DNA from: Zoroaster sp. YZ-2022
Lineage: Eukaryota > Echinodermata > Asteroidea > Forcipulatida > Zoroasteridae
DNA length: 64,000 bases
NCBI GenBank assembly: GCA_029582265.1
Contig: CM055816.1
Location: forward strand, 9,072,959-9,136,958
Direction of reading: 5' to 3'
Shown here: positions 24,698-35,937 of the stretch, one piece after another
Position numbering within the stretch: the stretch's first letter is position 1
Layout: each line of letters starts with the position of its first letter
Notes under the pieces: generated by a model
The model's database searches: none
The model's input: only the letters and a program-made list of their open reading frames with translations
What the model was told of the DNA's origin: nothing
Program-made: the position numbers and the translations under genes

Positions 24698-25294
24698 AGT
24701 ACGTTCTAATTGAAAACGTCGTCAGGTACATTCAATTTCAAAAGAACCAGTCGCAAGCGATTGATCAAGAATGAAAAATTATAATGAAAACACACAACAC
24801 AGAGTAGGCCGAATGTAAATGTTATTGAATTTAATATTTTTGTCTTAAAGGTAGGTTATAGAACTGCTATTTATAAAACTAATTTAAAAATACCCAAATA
24901 GTTGAATGTTAATATACAACTTAGTTGGTATAAAGCTGATGATGGAATAAAATCAATCTTCACAATAAACTATTTAGTCTGAGGAACTGCCATTTTTAAG
25001 AAAGATATTGGCAAAACGTCCCCCTAAAATTGATGAAACAAAGAATGTATTAAACAAAATTAAAATTGAAATGATTCAAAGAGAAGCAGTTTTGCCAACG
25101 TTTTATAAATATTGTTGTTCCATCCCTTCAACATTACATATAATCTGTCCTAAACTTTTATAACCAGGCCTGAGAATTGAATATAACAATTTGACAAATG
25201 AATGCCAACTGATGAAATTGAATTTTTGATCAATCGCTTAAGACTGGTTCTTTTGAAATTGAATGAACTTAACGATACTTTCAATTAGAACGTC
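24698..25294. mobile_element. Fold-back element
   Basis: The arms are about 72 bp: ACGTTCTAATTGAAA...TTCAATTTCAAAAGAACCAG...GCGATTGATCAA at about 24700-24772 is found inverted at about 25222-25292. The loop is about 450 bp. There is no coding frame. It is likely a MITE or fold-back transposon; terminal boundaries are approximate. Confidence 0.6.
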
Positions 25295-25480
25295 CCCCTA
25301 AAATTGATGAAACAAAGAATGTATTAAACAAAATTAAAATAAAAATGATTCAAAGAGAAGCAGTTTTGCCAACATTTTACAAATATTGTTGTTCCATCCC
25401 TTCAACATTGCATATAATGCAATCATACCCGGGCCTGAGAATTGAAAGTAAAAATGTGACAAATTAATGCCAATTGATAA
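25013..25480. repeat. Direct duplication of about 200 bp
   Basis: The block from CGTCCCCCTAAAATTGATGA through CCATCCCTTCAACATT occurs at about 25018-25230 and again at about 25290-25480 with few differences. It overlaps the right arm of the fold-back element, implying a tandem duplication or a nested copy. Confidence 0.75.
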
Positions 25481-25597
25481 AACTGAATTATATTTTCTTG
25501 TGGATATATCTTCTTCAGTTAGGGTCCTTCGTGTTTCAACGTTATACAAATAAATATGGTGTTCCAAAAAGGACACATACACATTGCAAGAAGGGTG

Positions 25598-25880
25598 TTC
25601 ACGCGTCGCACTAGAAGTGTGTAAGCGTCGCATTAGGATTCACGCGTCGCACTAGAGGATTCACGCGTCGCACTAGAAGTGTTGTTGCGTCGCACTAGAA
25701 GTGTTATCGCGTCGCACTAGAAGTGTGATCGCATCGCATTAGAAGTGTGTAAGCGTCGCATTAGGATTCACGCGTCGCACTAGAAGTGTTGTTGCGTCGC
25801 ACTAGAAGTGTTATCGCGTCGCACTCAAAGTGTTATCGCGTTGCACTAGAAGTGTTGTCGCGTCGCACTAGAAGTATTCA
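25598..25880. repeat. 22-bp tandem array, 13 units
   Basis: Thirteen CGTCGCACTAGAAGT-like units occur, mostly 22 bp apart. A higher-order block (GTAAGCGTCGCATTAGGATT, then CACTAGAAGT units) occurs twice. The left flank (TGGTGTTCCAAAAAGGACAC... to TTCACGCGT) recurs inverted at about 28303-28362 without the array. GC content is higher than the surroundings. Confidence 0.85.
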
Positions 25881-26340
25881 CCATGCATTTTTTGTCTCGT
25901 ATGAAGAGCCGTATGTGATTAAATTTCGACTTATTAATATATAAGACAACTGTTAAATAGCCAAACCATATATTTAATGGCAAAGCTACATTTGTATGTG
26001 CAAAGCCATATATTTACTAGTAAAACCAAACACAAAATCGGTGACCAGATTGGTCGGCAGCTAGCATGCATACTAAAAAAAATCCTCCATAGCCCAAACA
26101 TTATTATTATACAGGTTTTGTTTTCTGAATTAATGTGGCATTTAACAAAAAAATATTGCAAATTCTTTTACAAATATTTACCTAGTGTCATATAAACCTA
26201 TTGTCAATCCCGATATTACCTACAGGGAAGGTGAGCCTTCTAACCACTAGACTACCATGCCACTCGAATTTGTTGGTGAATTAATTACAGAAGAACCTTT
26301 TTAAAATTGTGTTTATAAAACATTATAAATTCTTTAATCA
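25881..26340. other. Intergenic, no gene seen
   Basis: AT-rich sequence between the 22-bp array and the next MITE. No feature is supported. Confidence 0.45.
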
Positions 26341-26490
26341 TGGGCGGATCCAGAACATTTTTTAGGGGGGGGGGGCTGAGAATCAAAAACAATTATTTTT
26401 CAGTACTCCAAAAATTACAATGAAATAATCAAAGGGAGAGAAAAACAAAGCACAGCGAGGGGGAATGGTAGTGCGTTCTCCCCTCCCCTC

Positions 26491-26537
<47 letters not shown>

Positions 26538-26608
26538 ATTTTTTTATTTTTTACGATTTTAGGGGGGGCTACAGCCCCCTTAGCCCCCCCCCCCCCCTGG
26601 ATCCGCCA
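26341..26608. mobile_element. MITE with GGCGGATCCAG ends
   Basis: The left end TGGGCGGATCCAG pairs with the right end CTGGATCCGCCA. Internally it has paired G- and C-runs and a (CT)n tract at about 26500-26531. No clear target duplication was found. Related partial ends appear near 30744 and 30979 (GGTGGATCCAGGG, GGGGGATCCAAAG). Confidence 0.6.
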
Positions 26609-26689
26609 ATGTTAATGCAGAAGAAAAAAAATGCTCAGGCCTATTCACTCGTCCCCACCGCCTGGGGCTGTAGCGAGCATGGGGCAGGG

Positions 26690-27240
26690 GTGTGGGGTGT
26701 GACACCCCAATAATGTTTCTCAGTCGGCAAATCAAAGGTACTAGAGCAAGGATTGGTCCATAATACATTTTCATGTTTCTAAACACTGAAGATTTGCTGA
26801 GTTGTTTGTTATTAGTTGTTTTTACTTTGTAATACATTGTATTTTATTCGCAGAAATGTAGAGTTGCAGTTTCGGGTGGCAGTTCGTCTTTCCAGTCCTA
26901 GACGCTTTGAATGAATAGTGATCATGATTATTCTTGCAGCTTCAAATAGAGGTTACTGACAATACTATAGAAAAACCTTTTTGTTTTTTGCTCGCGACTA
27001 ATGCCTGAACTTAATTGATCACCATGAGGAAATGATTTAACCTAGAATGCCTGAAATGTCATTCAGTCATGGGCGTCGGATTGCTACTCAGAAGGTGGGG
27101 CATTCTGTCGGCAAACCCATAGCTCTAGGTTTACCGACTGAAAATGTATTATGGACCAACCCTTGTTTAGTCCCTTTGATATGCCGACTGAGGCTGTAAA
27201 TACCAACTGAAAATATTATTGGGGTGTCACACCCCTCACA
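26690..27240. mobile_element. Fold-back repeat
   Basis: The left arm (about 26693-26778: GGGGTGTGACACCCCAATAA, CAGTCGGCAAATCAAAGG, GGTCCATAATACATTTTCA) is inverted at about 27135-27237. The loop is about 350 bp. GTGTGACACC is itself palindromic. No coding frame. Confidence 0.6.
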
Positions 27241-28369
27241 TCCCCCTCACCCAGCTTGCGATTTTTTTCTGCAAATGAGACTTGCCATCCCGCAATATTT
27301 CAGCCAATTACATGGCACGTATTTTAAGATGACGTGGGATGCATATTATTAGATGCAGGCACACTGATCAGTAGTGCTCGCGCATATTATGTGTAATTAA
27401 ATTGTACAGTGTGTGAACTATTGCTTAGAGTCAACTCAGCGCAATGTAATCCAAATGTAACGTACATGCACACTGCATGTAGTTAAATGAAATAACTTAT
27501 GAGCATGGTGTTGATCGAGTTCAAATAACTTAGTGATACCACCCTAGGCTTTCTCTAAAACATTTGTACGTTTTATATACTGATGCCTATTTTCATAACA
27601 AACTATTTTAAAGCAGAACATTGCCCTAAATTCATGGTCACACAATAATGTAATTATATGGGGGGGGGGGGGGTGGCTAGATGAAAGATAATTAAAAGCA
27701 AAAAGGACACAAACAAATTGTACAAATTAGATGATTTTTTGATACAAACTTGTTTAAAGCATCAACCATTATATACTGTTAATTAAAGGAATGTTTATTA
27801 TGTACATGTACGACACTGTCCCAAATGATTATGTCCCACAAGTTGCATTTTGAGATAATCAAATTTTTAACTATAGGCAGGAACACATTTATATATGTAA
27901 TGGAATACATCATTCATCAAATGTTTCTTTTGAAGCATTTTTGTCTATAATTTCAGAATAACAATTTTTTCCAAATGGATTTTTTAAGTTCATGAGACAA
28001 ACATTTCACATAATAAACAACCTGAATGTATTTTCACTATTGCTGAAGCTTTCATATAGGCTGGAGTTATGCATCAACAAATACATTATCCTAACAGAAA
28101 AGAAATATATTTTACTACTCAATGTTATCTGTCTGCTATAAACGTTTCATAAATAATTAATTCAAAGTTGATGACCAGTTGTAACAGTTGTACTTAAATA
28201 ATTGCCAATCATGAAAAATTGTTTTGATATTTATGAATATTTCATTTGTAGTGTTACTTTCCTTCTGTTTCTCTGATTTATATTGGATGTTACCTAGAAC
28301 AATAACGCGTGAACACTCTTCTCGCAATGTGCATGTGTCCTTTTTAGAACACCATAAATAAATTACCCG
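27241..28369. other. Intergenic, no gene seen
   Basis: AT-rich, with a 14-base G-run near 27661. Near 28303-28362 lies an inverted, array-less copy of the 22-bp array's left flank. No gene is supported. Confidence 0.5.
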
Positions 28370-29770
28370 ACTCTATTTGCTCCATGTTCAATAGTGTTGT
28401 TAAGTGTACATGACTATATACCGACAATTTACCAGGCAATTTGATGACTAACATTAATCATTTCCTCCAACCACTCTTACTCAAAGAAGTTGAACATGAA
28501 GGTCCCCAAGTTGTGGAATTATGTGAAATTATCCTTTAAAAATATTCGGCATTTTAATTGAAACATAAACTAAAGACTTAATTACTAAGAAAGTATTTGT
28601 AATATAAATAAGATTCTTGTGTACATGTCCTTGTGGGACAGTGTACGAAAACGTCTTCAGCGAAGCCGAGCGAGGACTTCAGGGTTCCCCAGTGCCTGGA
28701 CTGCCGCTTGCCGCGCTGCCAGGCTGAGAAATTTGAAACGATATGTAACCATCATTACCAGATCAAATAATAAGTTTGCAGAACAATTATTATTTAGAAA
28801 CAATTTATTTAATGCCAACATCGTTCAAAAATAAATTTACATCATTTGTTCCAATTCATAATAGACAGATGCAACAAATCTTTAAGCTGTAAATTAATTC
28901 ACACAGAATAAAGAAAATAAACAACTAAACAAAACAAATTAAATAAGGTTAACATGTATAGGGAAAATGGGGAAGCAAAGCTTTTGTACCTTTCCCTATG
29001 GACAAACAAAACACAACTAATATGATATAAATACAAGACAAAGACAGGACAAACAAAACACAATTAATATGAGATAAATACAAGACAAAGACAGGACAAA
29101 CAAAAACATGAGTAAGACTGGATGTAGCTTCATTTGAGAGATTATGAAAGAAAAAAAGATATATAATAAACGGAGAAAAATAATAAAATTAGGTTATCTA
29201 CATATAAGATTCTAAAATAATACTTTTACTAAGTTTTTGGCAAAATATGTCAGGGAAACAGTTTGTCTTAAGTCAGTATGAAGACTGTTCTAGTACAAAA
29301 CACCACTCTGTAAGAGGCTATTTTTGTGAGTGAGTTGTCCTACTAAAATTAACACAAATATTACCATTTGATGGACTGCGGTACGGATCCCATAGGAGTG
29401 AACAGAAGCAATGAATTTAAATCAAGATTGAAAACTAGCAGGCAGTAAGTTATTAATATATTAAAGGGTTCTCTATTTGCTCCATGTTCAATATTGTTGT
29501 TGTTAAGTGTATTATGACTATTTACCAGGCAATTTGATGATTAATATTAATAATTTCCTCCAACCACTCATACTCAAAGAAATTGAACATGAAGGTCCCC
29601 AAGTTGAGGAATTCTGTGAAATTATCTTTTAAAAATATTCAATATTTTAATTGAAACATAAATTAAAGACTCAATTACTAAGAAAGTATTTATAATATAA
29701 GATTTGTTTTGTTAATATGGGTTGACATTGTCTTACTTATCATGTGTACATGTCCTTATGGGAGTTTAAC
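28370..29770 (+). repeat. About 270-bp direct repeats flanking repeat block F copy 2
   Basis: The blocks at 28370-28640 and 29465-29760 share CTATTTGCTCCATGTTCAAT, GCAATTTGATGA and GAAGGTCCCCAAGTTG in the same orientation. Between them lies block F copy 2 (28630-29465). The arrangement could be an LTR-like pair or a tandem duplication; no TG...CA termini or primer-binding site are evident. Confidence 0.65.
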
Positions 29771-30454
29771 GTTTACTGTGCCCATAACATTATGAATACA
29801 GGGTCCCTGCTCGAACAAGTACCATGCACATTCATAATTATATTAATTTAATATTAAATATTTCATACGTGTATGATTTTGTTGTCGCCTTAAGTGTAGT
29901 GAAAATAAAGAAATCATATTTTAAATTGCATATAAAATTAATCTTAATATGTATTAGTTGGAATCAAAACTGCAAAATGAAAAACATGATTTACACAAAT
30001 CACAATAATACAAGAAAACAACAAATAAAATTTCATTTACATAAAATAAAACTAAATTTTAAAAATGGCAGAGCAGATCCTTGTTACAAAACACTGCACG
30101 ACAGTCAATATCTTGCTTCGTGGATTTTATTTTTCATTTCACAAACTTCATCCAAGAATGGTCAATTTTGGTTTGCCAATGCACGAGGTCGATGTCAACT
30201 ATACTATCCTCTAGCTATCCATTTTGATTTTATAATGGAACAGTTCTTTGAGGGAAAATTGCCTTGCTGCTACGAGGACGACATTCAAGGCCTGTGAGGT
30301 GATCAGACATTGAATATTTCAGGTCTCTGTTCCTAAAACTAAGGTTATTGACATTGGGGTTAAGTATGGTCGCGAGTTTGATTATTTTAAGGACTATGTG
30401 AGAATAACTGATATGATGTGCCTTATCAATAAACATTCTCAAATTCTACAAGAT
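29771..30454. other. Block F tail and intergenic, no gene
   Basis: 29771-29900 matches 16850-16990. A 157-residue plus-strand frame at 29824-30297 starts inside this repeat, has low-complexity AT-driven composition and resembles no protein I know; I do not call it. The rest is featureless. Confidence 0.45.
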
Positions 30455-30735
30455 CTCTTTTCAACCGAATCCTTCCACCCTATAGGTGAAATAGACCTTT
30501 AATAAATAAATCGCAGCCATCTTTGCTTTCCTGTACACAAGTCTATGAGAATCAGAATGAGGCACATGTACAACTGAACCAGTAGACAGGTTCCTTACAA
30601 TGTGATGGCTTCAATCATAACGATATCTCTACTGCCCGTAGATAGGGAACGTGACTATGGTAGACGTGTGTGAGGAACAAACAATACACAATGGGTAATT
30701 AGTATTCCATTGGGGTAACAAAACGATAATGTAAT
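30455..30735 (-). repeat. Interspersed repeat family Z, partial copy
   Basis: It matches the inverted left half of the element at 42883-43447 (CTTTGCTTTCCTGTACACAA, AGAATGAGGCACATG, GTGTGAGGAACAAACAATAC). Confidence 0.7.
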
Positions 30736-31249
30736 ACAGGGGTGGATCCAGGGTGTCGATAGAGTGGCGGGGTTACACTGCCAAACAAGGGGAAAACAAA
30801 TAACGTATGATAAATTGATGTACAAAGGGTGCAATTCATCATTTTCATCGTCATGCAAGTAGATTCATTTGATATTACGTGCGCTTTTTCTCCCACACTG
30901 AATACACCCTGTTATCGAATGAATGATTAATTACTATTATTATTATTATTTCATTGGGGTAAAACGATAATAATACAGGGGGGATCCAAAGTGTGGATGA
31001 AGCTCAATCAAACTAGTTTTTTTTTTCTCTATTCAAATTAATTCCTAAGCAATCATTATTTCGTTCTGGTCATACTCAACTTCGTATATTTATTTATTTA
31101 TTTGGAATTACACTTTTGAAACAGTGGCACACGATGTATGTAAATATCGGTGCATCCATCAAAACAATTTCTAAGTACAATAATTACAACAATTAATATT
31201 TATAAAAATAACAATATTTAATAATAAGAATATTAAATAATAGTAATAA
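30736..31249. other. Intergenic with MITE ends
   Basis: It contains two partial GGATCCA-type MITE ends and a (TATT)n tract near 31088-31102. No gene is seen. Confidence 0.4.
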
Positions 31250-31439
31250 TTTAGCGAAACAAAGCGAATGCATGGAGCTGGACGAAGGGACGCATTGACA
31301 CGCCGCACCGTCGTATGCGAGATAACCTTGTAGACCTACACAATGCCAGGTAGGTCTACTGAGGTAGGGTGAGCAAAATAACAAAATGCATACGAACCAA
31401 TGTAGGCCTATATCCCGCGATTCGCTTTGCTTCGTCAAA
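31250..31439. mobile_element. Small MITE
   Basis: The left end TTTAGCGAAACAAAGCGAAT is mirrored by the right end (complement TTTGACGAAGCAAAGCGAAT), 17 of 20 matching. The element is 190 bp. Internal TAGACCTAC/GTAGGTCTAC add symmetry. It is non-coding and the superfamily is undetermined. Confidence 0.55.
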
Positions 31440-32083
31440 TACAAATAATAAATAATATCAAGTAAATGGATATTTACAAAATAAATTGCAAAACAAATCG
31501 CACGGTCTTAATTGTGTCTAAAGATGATTTGACAACACTGTACACTGCTAGAACGCTGGTCAAAAAACCTCAACCAACACGGACCACATGCGAACCACAC
31601 AACAGCCGTTTAAAACATTTAACCAACAAGCCTAAACATTTAATCAACGTTTACTAATGTCCAAACTTGTTGGTGAAAAACATCCAACAACAATTGCGCG
31701 TCCCACCCGGCAGCCCGTGCCGGCTAAAGCTCCGACCCGCGTTCCAACAGTGTAGGTTTCGGCGGATAGGCTAATAGGCTATCTCCTAACACCCCAACGC
31801 ATCAGTCTTGTAACCCATACGCAAAAAGAGAAATGAAAACATGAAAACAATTGATTTAGAAACATGTCAAAGCGACAAGAGAATCCCGTCCATGTCAAAA
31901 TCCCCCTCCACCCGCGGATTTGAGACGCATTAATTAACGCAGTTGATGAACCCGCCGGGGGTAGTTCAAGCTCTGCAAGCGACCATCATCTTTAAACACA
32001 ATGCCTTTATATTAATGAAACAATACAATACATAGCTATAAATAATCAACAGCAATGGCAGTAAACAAGTACATATATAAATA
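31440..32083. other. No gene seen; possible LINE 3' flank
   Basis: It lies downstream (minus strand) of the LINE stop codon and may include its 3' UTR, but no tail or target duplication was identified. Confidence 0.35.
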
Positions 32084-33594
32084 TCACTTACGTAAGTCAG
32101 CTCTTAGCTTCCATGCACGCTTGGTGTAAGATTTCCAAAAATCATCAAAAATAATAGCAATATTGTCAACACCACATTTGTTTGGATTAATTGATACATC
32201 ACTACCTAATGTAAGGTTCAATTTAACATCTAAGTTACTTGACATAAATAATTCCCAAACATCAATACGATTCATGGAGATTAATTTTCTTTCTAACTTA
32301 ACATATTCATCGGTTCTTATATCATTGAGCGCAGTGCAAGTGAACACAAATTTTTGAATATTTTCAGTACCATTATTACACGTTTTGCAAGTGCTGTCAT
32401 GGTCCGGAGACCATCTACTTGTTCTACGATCGAGTGGCAAGGTATTTGAGCGAAGCCTGAATTTAAGACTTGCCCCATGGAAATCTGTTTTGTCAAGCAA
32501 GTAATTCTCCAGACCAGGACAGCACTTGATAGATGCGTAATCCTTAAGTGATGACTTCCTATTAATCTCATCATGCCAAAATTGAACATAATTTTCATTA
32601 ATAACGTAATTAAAAGATGTAACCCATTGACTTGTTTTAGGGACGTCCCCTATGCGAGCGTTATCAAGGATATTCATAATATCGAAGTTGCAATCAGCGC
32701 ATGTCTTTTGAATGTTATTGAGATAATTATACCGCAATCTATCCTCTTCCGAAAGATTAAGAATAGTATTTAACATGAAATTTGACCAACGGTGCTTATC
32801 CATGTGTAAAAGGTGATCAATATATTTGACTCTAAGTGCATCTTGAGAAACCTTGATAGGCACCCATCCTAGATCACCATATAATGCTTCCTTCGGTGTG
32901 TTTCTAGGGGCCTTAAATTAAGGATGTAGCGCGCCATTTGCAACTGAATACTTTCAATTTTGTCCGTGTCTTGTTTGCTTGAGTCAACCCAAATCGCGCA
33001 GGCATAATTAATAGAGGGAAGAGCAATTGTTTTCCATAGAATATCCCCATAATATACACGATTGAAATCATCAAAGTTGTCGATAATAGATTTAATGTAC
33101 GCAATAAGCCTATTACTTTTCTTGATAGTTTCTTCAATGTGGACGTGGTCTGAAAGACTTCAACTAATATGCACACCTAAGTATTTATATGACTCGACTT
33201 CCGAAATATGGTGATCCCCTAATTTCCAAACTTTGTTCTTATTGATACGCTGGCCAATAGTAAGAACATTAGATTTTTCGTGATTAAAGTCGAGTTTCCA
33301 AATTTTGGTGAAGTTGGCAGCCAGGTCAAGTAATTTATTTAATTCATTTTCATCGTTAGCCATTAAAACCACGCCACCTGCCCAAAATAAACTACCCATA
33401 CATACATTATGAATACGAACACCTAAATCATGTTTTTTAAGAAGTTTAGTAAATTCGTGCATAAAAATACAAAATAACACAGGTGATAAGACACATCCTT
33501 GTTTTACTCCTTCATCAATATCAAAAAAGTCTGTTTCAATTTCCCCCATTCTAACTCGTCCCTGAACTTTATTATAAAAACTATCAATAACCCT
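32084..33594 (-). pseudogene. Non-LTR retrotransposon (LINE), RT C-terminal half, broken
   Basis: The minus-strand reading gives the reverse-transcriptase palm and thumb (33160-33594). It shows EGVKQGCVLSPVLF, an active-site strand reading FWAGGVVLMA where families have an FADD-type motif, the NHEKSNVLTIG block and YKYLGVHIS. It then passes through at least one frameshift (32913-33176) into a C-terminal region (32084-32863) with a Cys-rich motif (CKTCNN...FTC; a usual His is Phe). The N-terminal RT half continues at 35585-35937, beyond the inserted Penelope-like element. Loss of both catalytic aspartates and the frameshift make it inactive. The clade cannot be assigned by eye. Confidence 0.85.
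33582..33594. repeat. Target-site duplication, left copy
   Basis: TATCAATAACCCT occurs here and at 35585-35597, bracketing the Penelope-like insert. In LINE reading both copies encode the same RVID-containing piece of RT, confirming that the LINE was continuous before insertion. Confidence 0.8.
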
Positions 33595-33663
33595 TACCCA
33601 AAGCACTATACAGGCACCTCCGTCCGTCCAGCTCGAAATGCCCAAGATTCTTTGGCCTACCAA

Positions 33664-34478
33664 AGATTCATAAACCAGACAGACCGCTCCGACCGATTGT
33701 CTCGTCCCGAGGTTCCCCCACGTATAACCTCGCCCAACACTTGACAGGGCTCTTACACCCACTCGTGGGTAAGACGCCCCACCATGTACCCAATTCAGCA
33801 GGGTTTATCAACATCATAAAGGGAACCATATTGCAGCCTTCCGACACGCTAGTGAGTTTTGACGTCAAGTCATTATTCACCAATGTACCGACAGACGAGG
33901 CTACCCTCGTAACCAAGTCGATACTCGAACATGATAGCACGCTCCCGGAACGAACCAGCCTAACGCCAGATCAAATCGTAGATCTACTTTCATTATGTGT
34001 GAAATCCACATACTTCCAATGGAGGGAGACTTACTATCAACAGTCTTTGGGCACTCAATGTGGGATCCCCGATATCCCCGGTCTAGCAAACATCTTCATG
34101 GAAGATTTCGAACAGAAAGCACTCGAGACGGCACGATACAAACCCAAACTATGGCTTCGATACGTAGATGATACTTTCATCATTTGGCAGCACGGTTCCG
34201 ACAAACTGAGTGACTTCCTTGGTCACCTCAACCAGCAACATCCGAGCATTCAATTCACCATGGAAACTGAGACATCCGACTCATTGCCTTTCCTTGATGT
34301 ACTCATTTCCAAACGGGTTGATGGCTCACTTGGGCATTCGGTTTACAGAAAACCCACACACAGACCGCTACCTAAATGCCCGGTCGTTCCACCCACCATC
34401 CGTGAAATCCTCCGTGAATCGCACCCTACTGAAGGGCACACACTATCAGTGATAAAGAGCACTTGCCATCCGAGTTGA
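33664..34478 (+). pseudogene. Penelope-like reverse transcriptase, partial
   Basis: RT fingers and palm motifs are present (see parent element) and the YVDD catalytic box is intact. The N-terminal part before the LPKIHKP motif is missing because of 5' truncation. After the YRKP block the original frame continues in the neighbouring plus frame (DRYLNARSFHPPS) as a result of a short deletion. Confidence 0.88.
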
Positions 34479-34744
34479 AACATCTTAACGCCGTGTTAAG
34501 AGACAATGGGTACAGACCTGATAAGCTTAAGTTCCTCCTGCGAATAGGAACGCTCCACGATCCTCTGACGCAACCGAAAACCCATTGCCGTGCTACCGTA
34601 CATCAGGCCACACTTCACACAAGATTCAGCGTATCCTGAGGAAGCTGACATTAAGGTCTACTACCGGACTCGAAACAAGTTGGAAACGAAGTTACACACC
34701 CAGGACAGACATGATCCCCAGCCGTCAAGCTGGGGTCTACCGAA

Positions 34745-35272
34745 ATTCCTTGTACTTGTGGGAAAGTGTACATTGGCGAGACCGGCAGAGACCTTACGAC
34801 CAGACTCAAGGAACACAAGGCCCACGGCCGCAGAGGGGAATGTGACAAATCTGCGATCATCAAACACTCCACCGATTTGGACCATATCATTGACTGGCAG
34901 AATGCAAAGATCATAGCCCCGGAAAAGCACTGGTACACCCGTCGTATCAGAGAGGCTATTGAGATTCATAAACATGACACTGTCCCCCAGGACATCGGCT
35001 ATTTCATCAGCAACATTTGGCATTCAATCCTACCATCCACCAACACCCACACCCAACTCCACTGTCAACTGATACGCCTCAGCGAGCAGGCAACTCCACA
35101 CACAGCAGGCGGAAACACACACAACAAGAACAATGCCACGGTGGCAACCAATCACAACACATCACACAACAGTAGCACCAATCGGAACACTTCCCATTCT
35201 ACACATAATCCCAGCAAATACTACTTAAGGAGTTGCATCGGCAAACCTCTTCATTCTCCTGAAGAAGATTAG
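34745..35272 (+). pseudogene. Penelope-like GIY-YIG endonuclease domain
   Basis: It has CTCGKVYIGETGRDL, with conserved Tyr, Gly and Arg of the GIY-YIG fold, then RLKEHKAH and a later CDKSAIIKHS block. The tail is Thr/Asn/His-rich. It is separated from the RT by frameshift and stops, so it is not expressed as one protein. Confidence 0.85.
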
Positions 35273-35297
35273 AGCAGGCTAATCGAAACGTAGAGAA

Positions 35298-35373
35298 TAA
35301 CCCGTGAAGTCCCTATGGTTCTCCCTGAACCATATTAACCCGTGAAGTCCCCATGGTTCTCCCTGAACCATAT
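35298..35373 (+). repeat. 36-bp tandem duplication in PLE 3' region
   Basis: AACCCGTGAAGTCCC with ATGGTTCTCCCTGAACCATA is present twice in tandem with two differences. Each copy has a GGTTCTCCCTGAACC hairpin. Confidence 0.8.
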
Positions 35374-35584
35374 TTCTCACTTTAGCGACAGTAGAGAAAA
35401 ACGAGTTGCCCGAAATTGGTTCTCCCTTGAACCTTTCTCACTTAACGAAGGTTGAGATACGAGTTGTGCGATACGGTTCTTTTCAGAACCTGTATCTCAG
35501 CTTCACGTTAGTTGAGATAAACACATGGTGTTACCGCAAACCGAAACGATATCGATATTCCACCATGCAAAGCCTCAAAACTTA

Positions 35585-35937
35585 TATCAATAACCCTCCA
35601 AATTTTACCCCGTAAACCGATGTCCCATGCCGCCCTTAACAACCCATCTCTCCAAACAGTGTCAAATGCCTTACGGAAGTCCAGGAAGGCTAAATAGGTC
35701 TTCTTCCCTTCTGCAAGGCGACAAGCAGCTATGCTTTTGAGAGTAAACATGTGATCTTCACAACGCCGAGATGACCTAAATCCCCCCTGGACCTCCGAAA
35801 GAATGTTATCCTGTTCAAGGAAGCTCGAAATAGAATTAGCAATAATACGATTGAAAATTTTGGATACACATGATGTTAACAAAATACCTCTGTAGTTATT
35901 AAGATCTCTACGATCACCTTTTTGAAAATAGAATGAT
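35585..35937 (-). pseudogene. LINE reverse transcriptase, N-terminal half, runs into gap
   Basis: The minus-strand frame has a QGGFRSSRRCEDHMFTLKS block and FLDFRKAFDTVWRDGLL, the classic RT motifs upstream of the palm. It continues in sense and position with 32084-33594 across the Penelope-like insertion. Its 5' part is hidden by the N gap. Confidence 0.88.

Larger units (their letters stand above)
33595..35584 (+). mobile_element. Penelope-like element, 5'-truncated and frameshifted
   Basis: An approximately 2-kb plus-strand insert. From about 33660 it encodes a Penelope-type reverse transcriptase: GLPKIHKPDRPLRPIV, VSFDVKSLFTNVP, the intact catalytic YVDDTF, and FLDVLI followed by the VYRKPTH block. 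A frameshift at about 34365 (two bases missing) breaks the frame there. Further stops follow before a GIY-YIG endonuclease domain (34745-34900) with a CxC motif, KVYIGETGRDLTTRLKEH and a downstream His-containing segment. The C-terminal frame ends at 35272. The 3' region holds a duplicated 36-bp block and hairpins. PLEs retrotranspose using RT plus GIY-YIG nicking; this copy is dead. Confidence 0.9.

Noticed and set aside
29824..30297. 157-codon frame
   Set aside because: It starts inside repeat block F, has AT-biased Lys/Asn/Ile composition and no domain.
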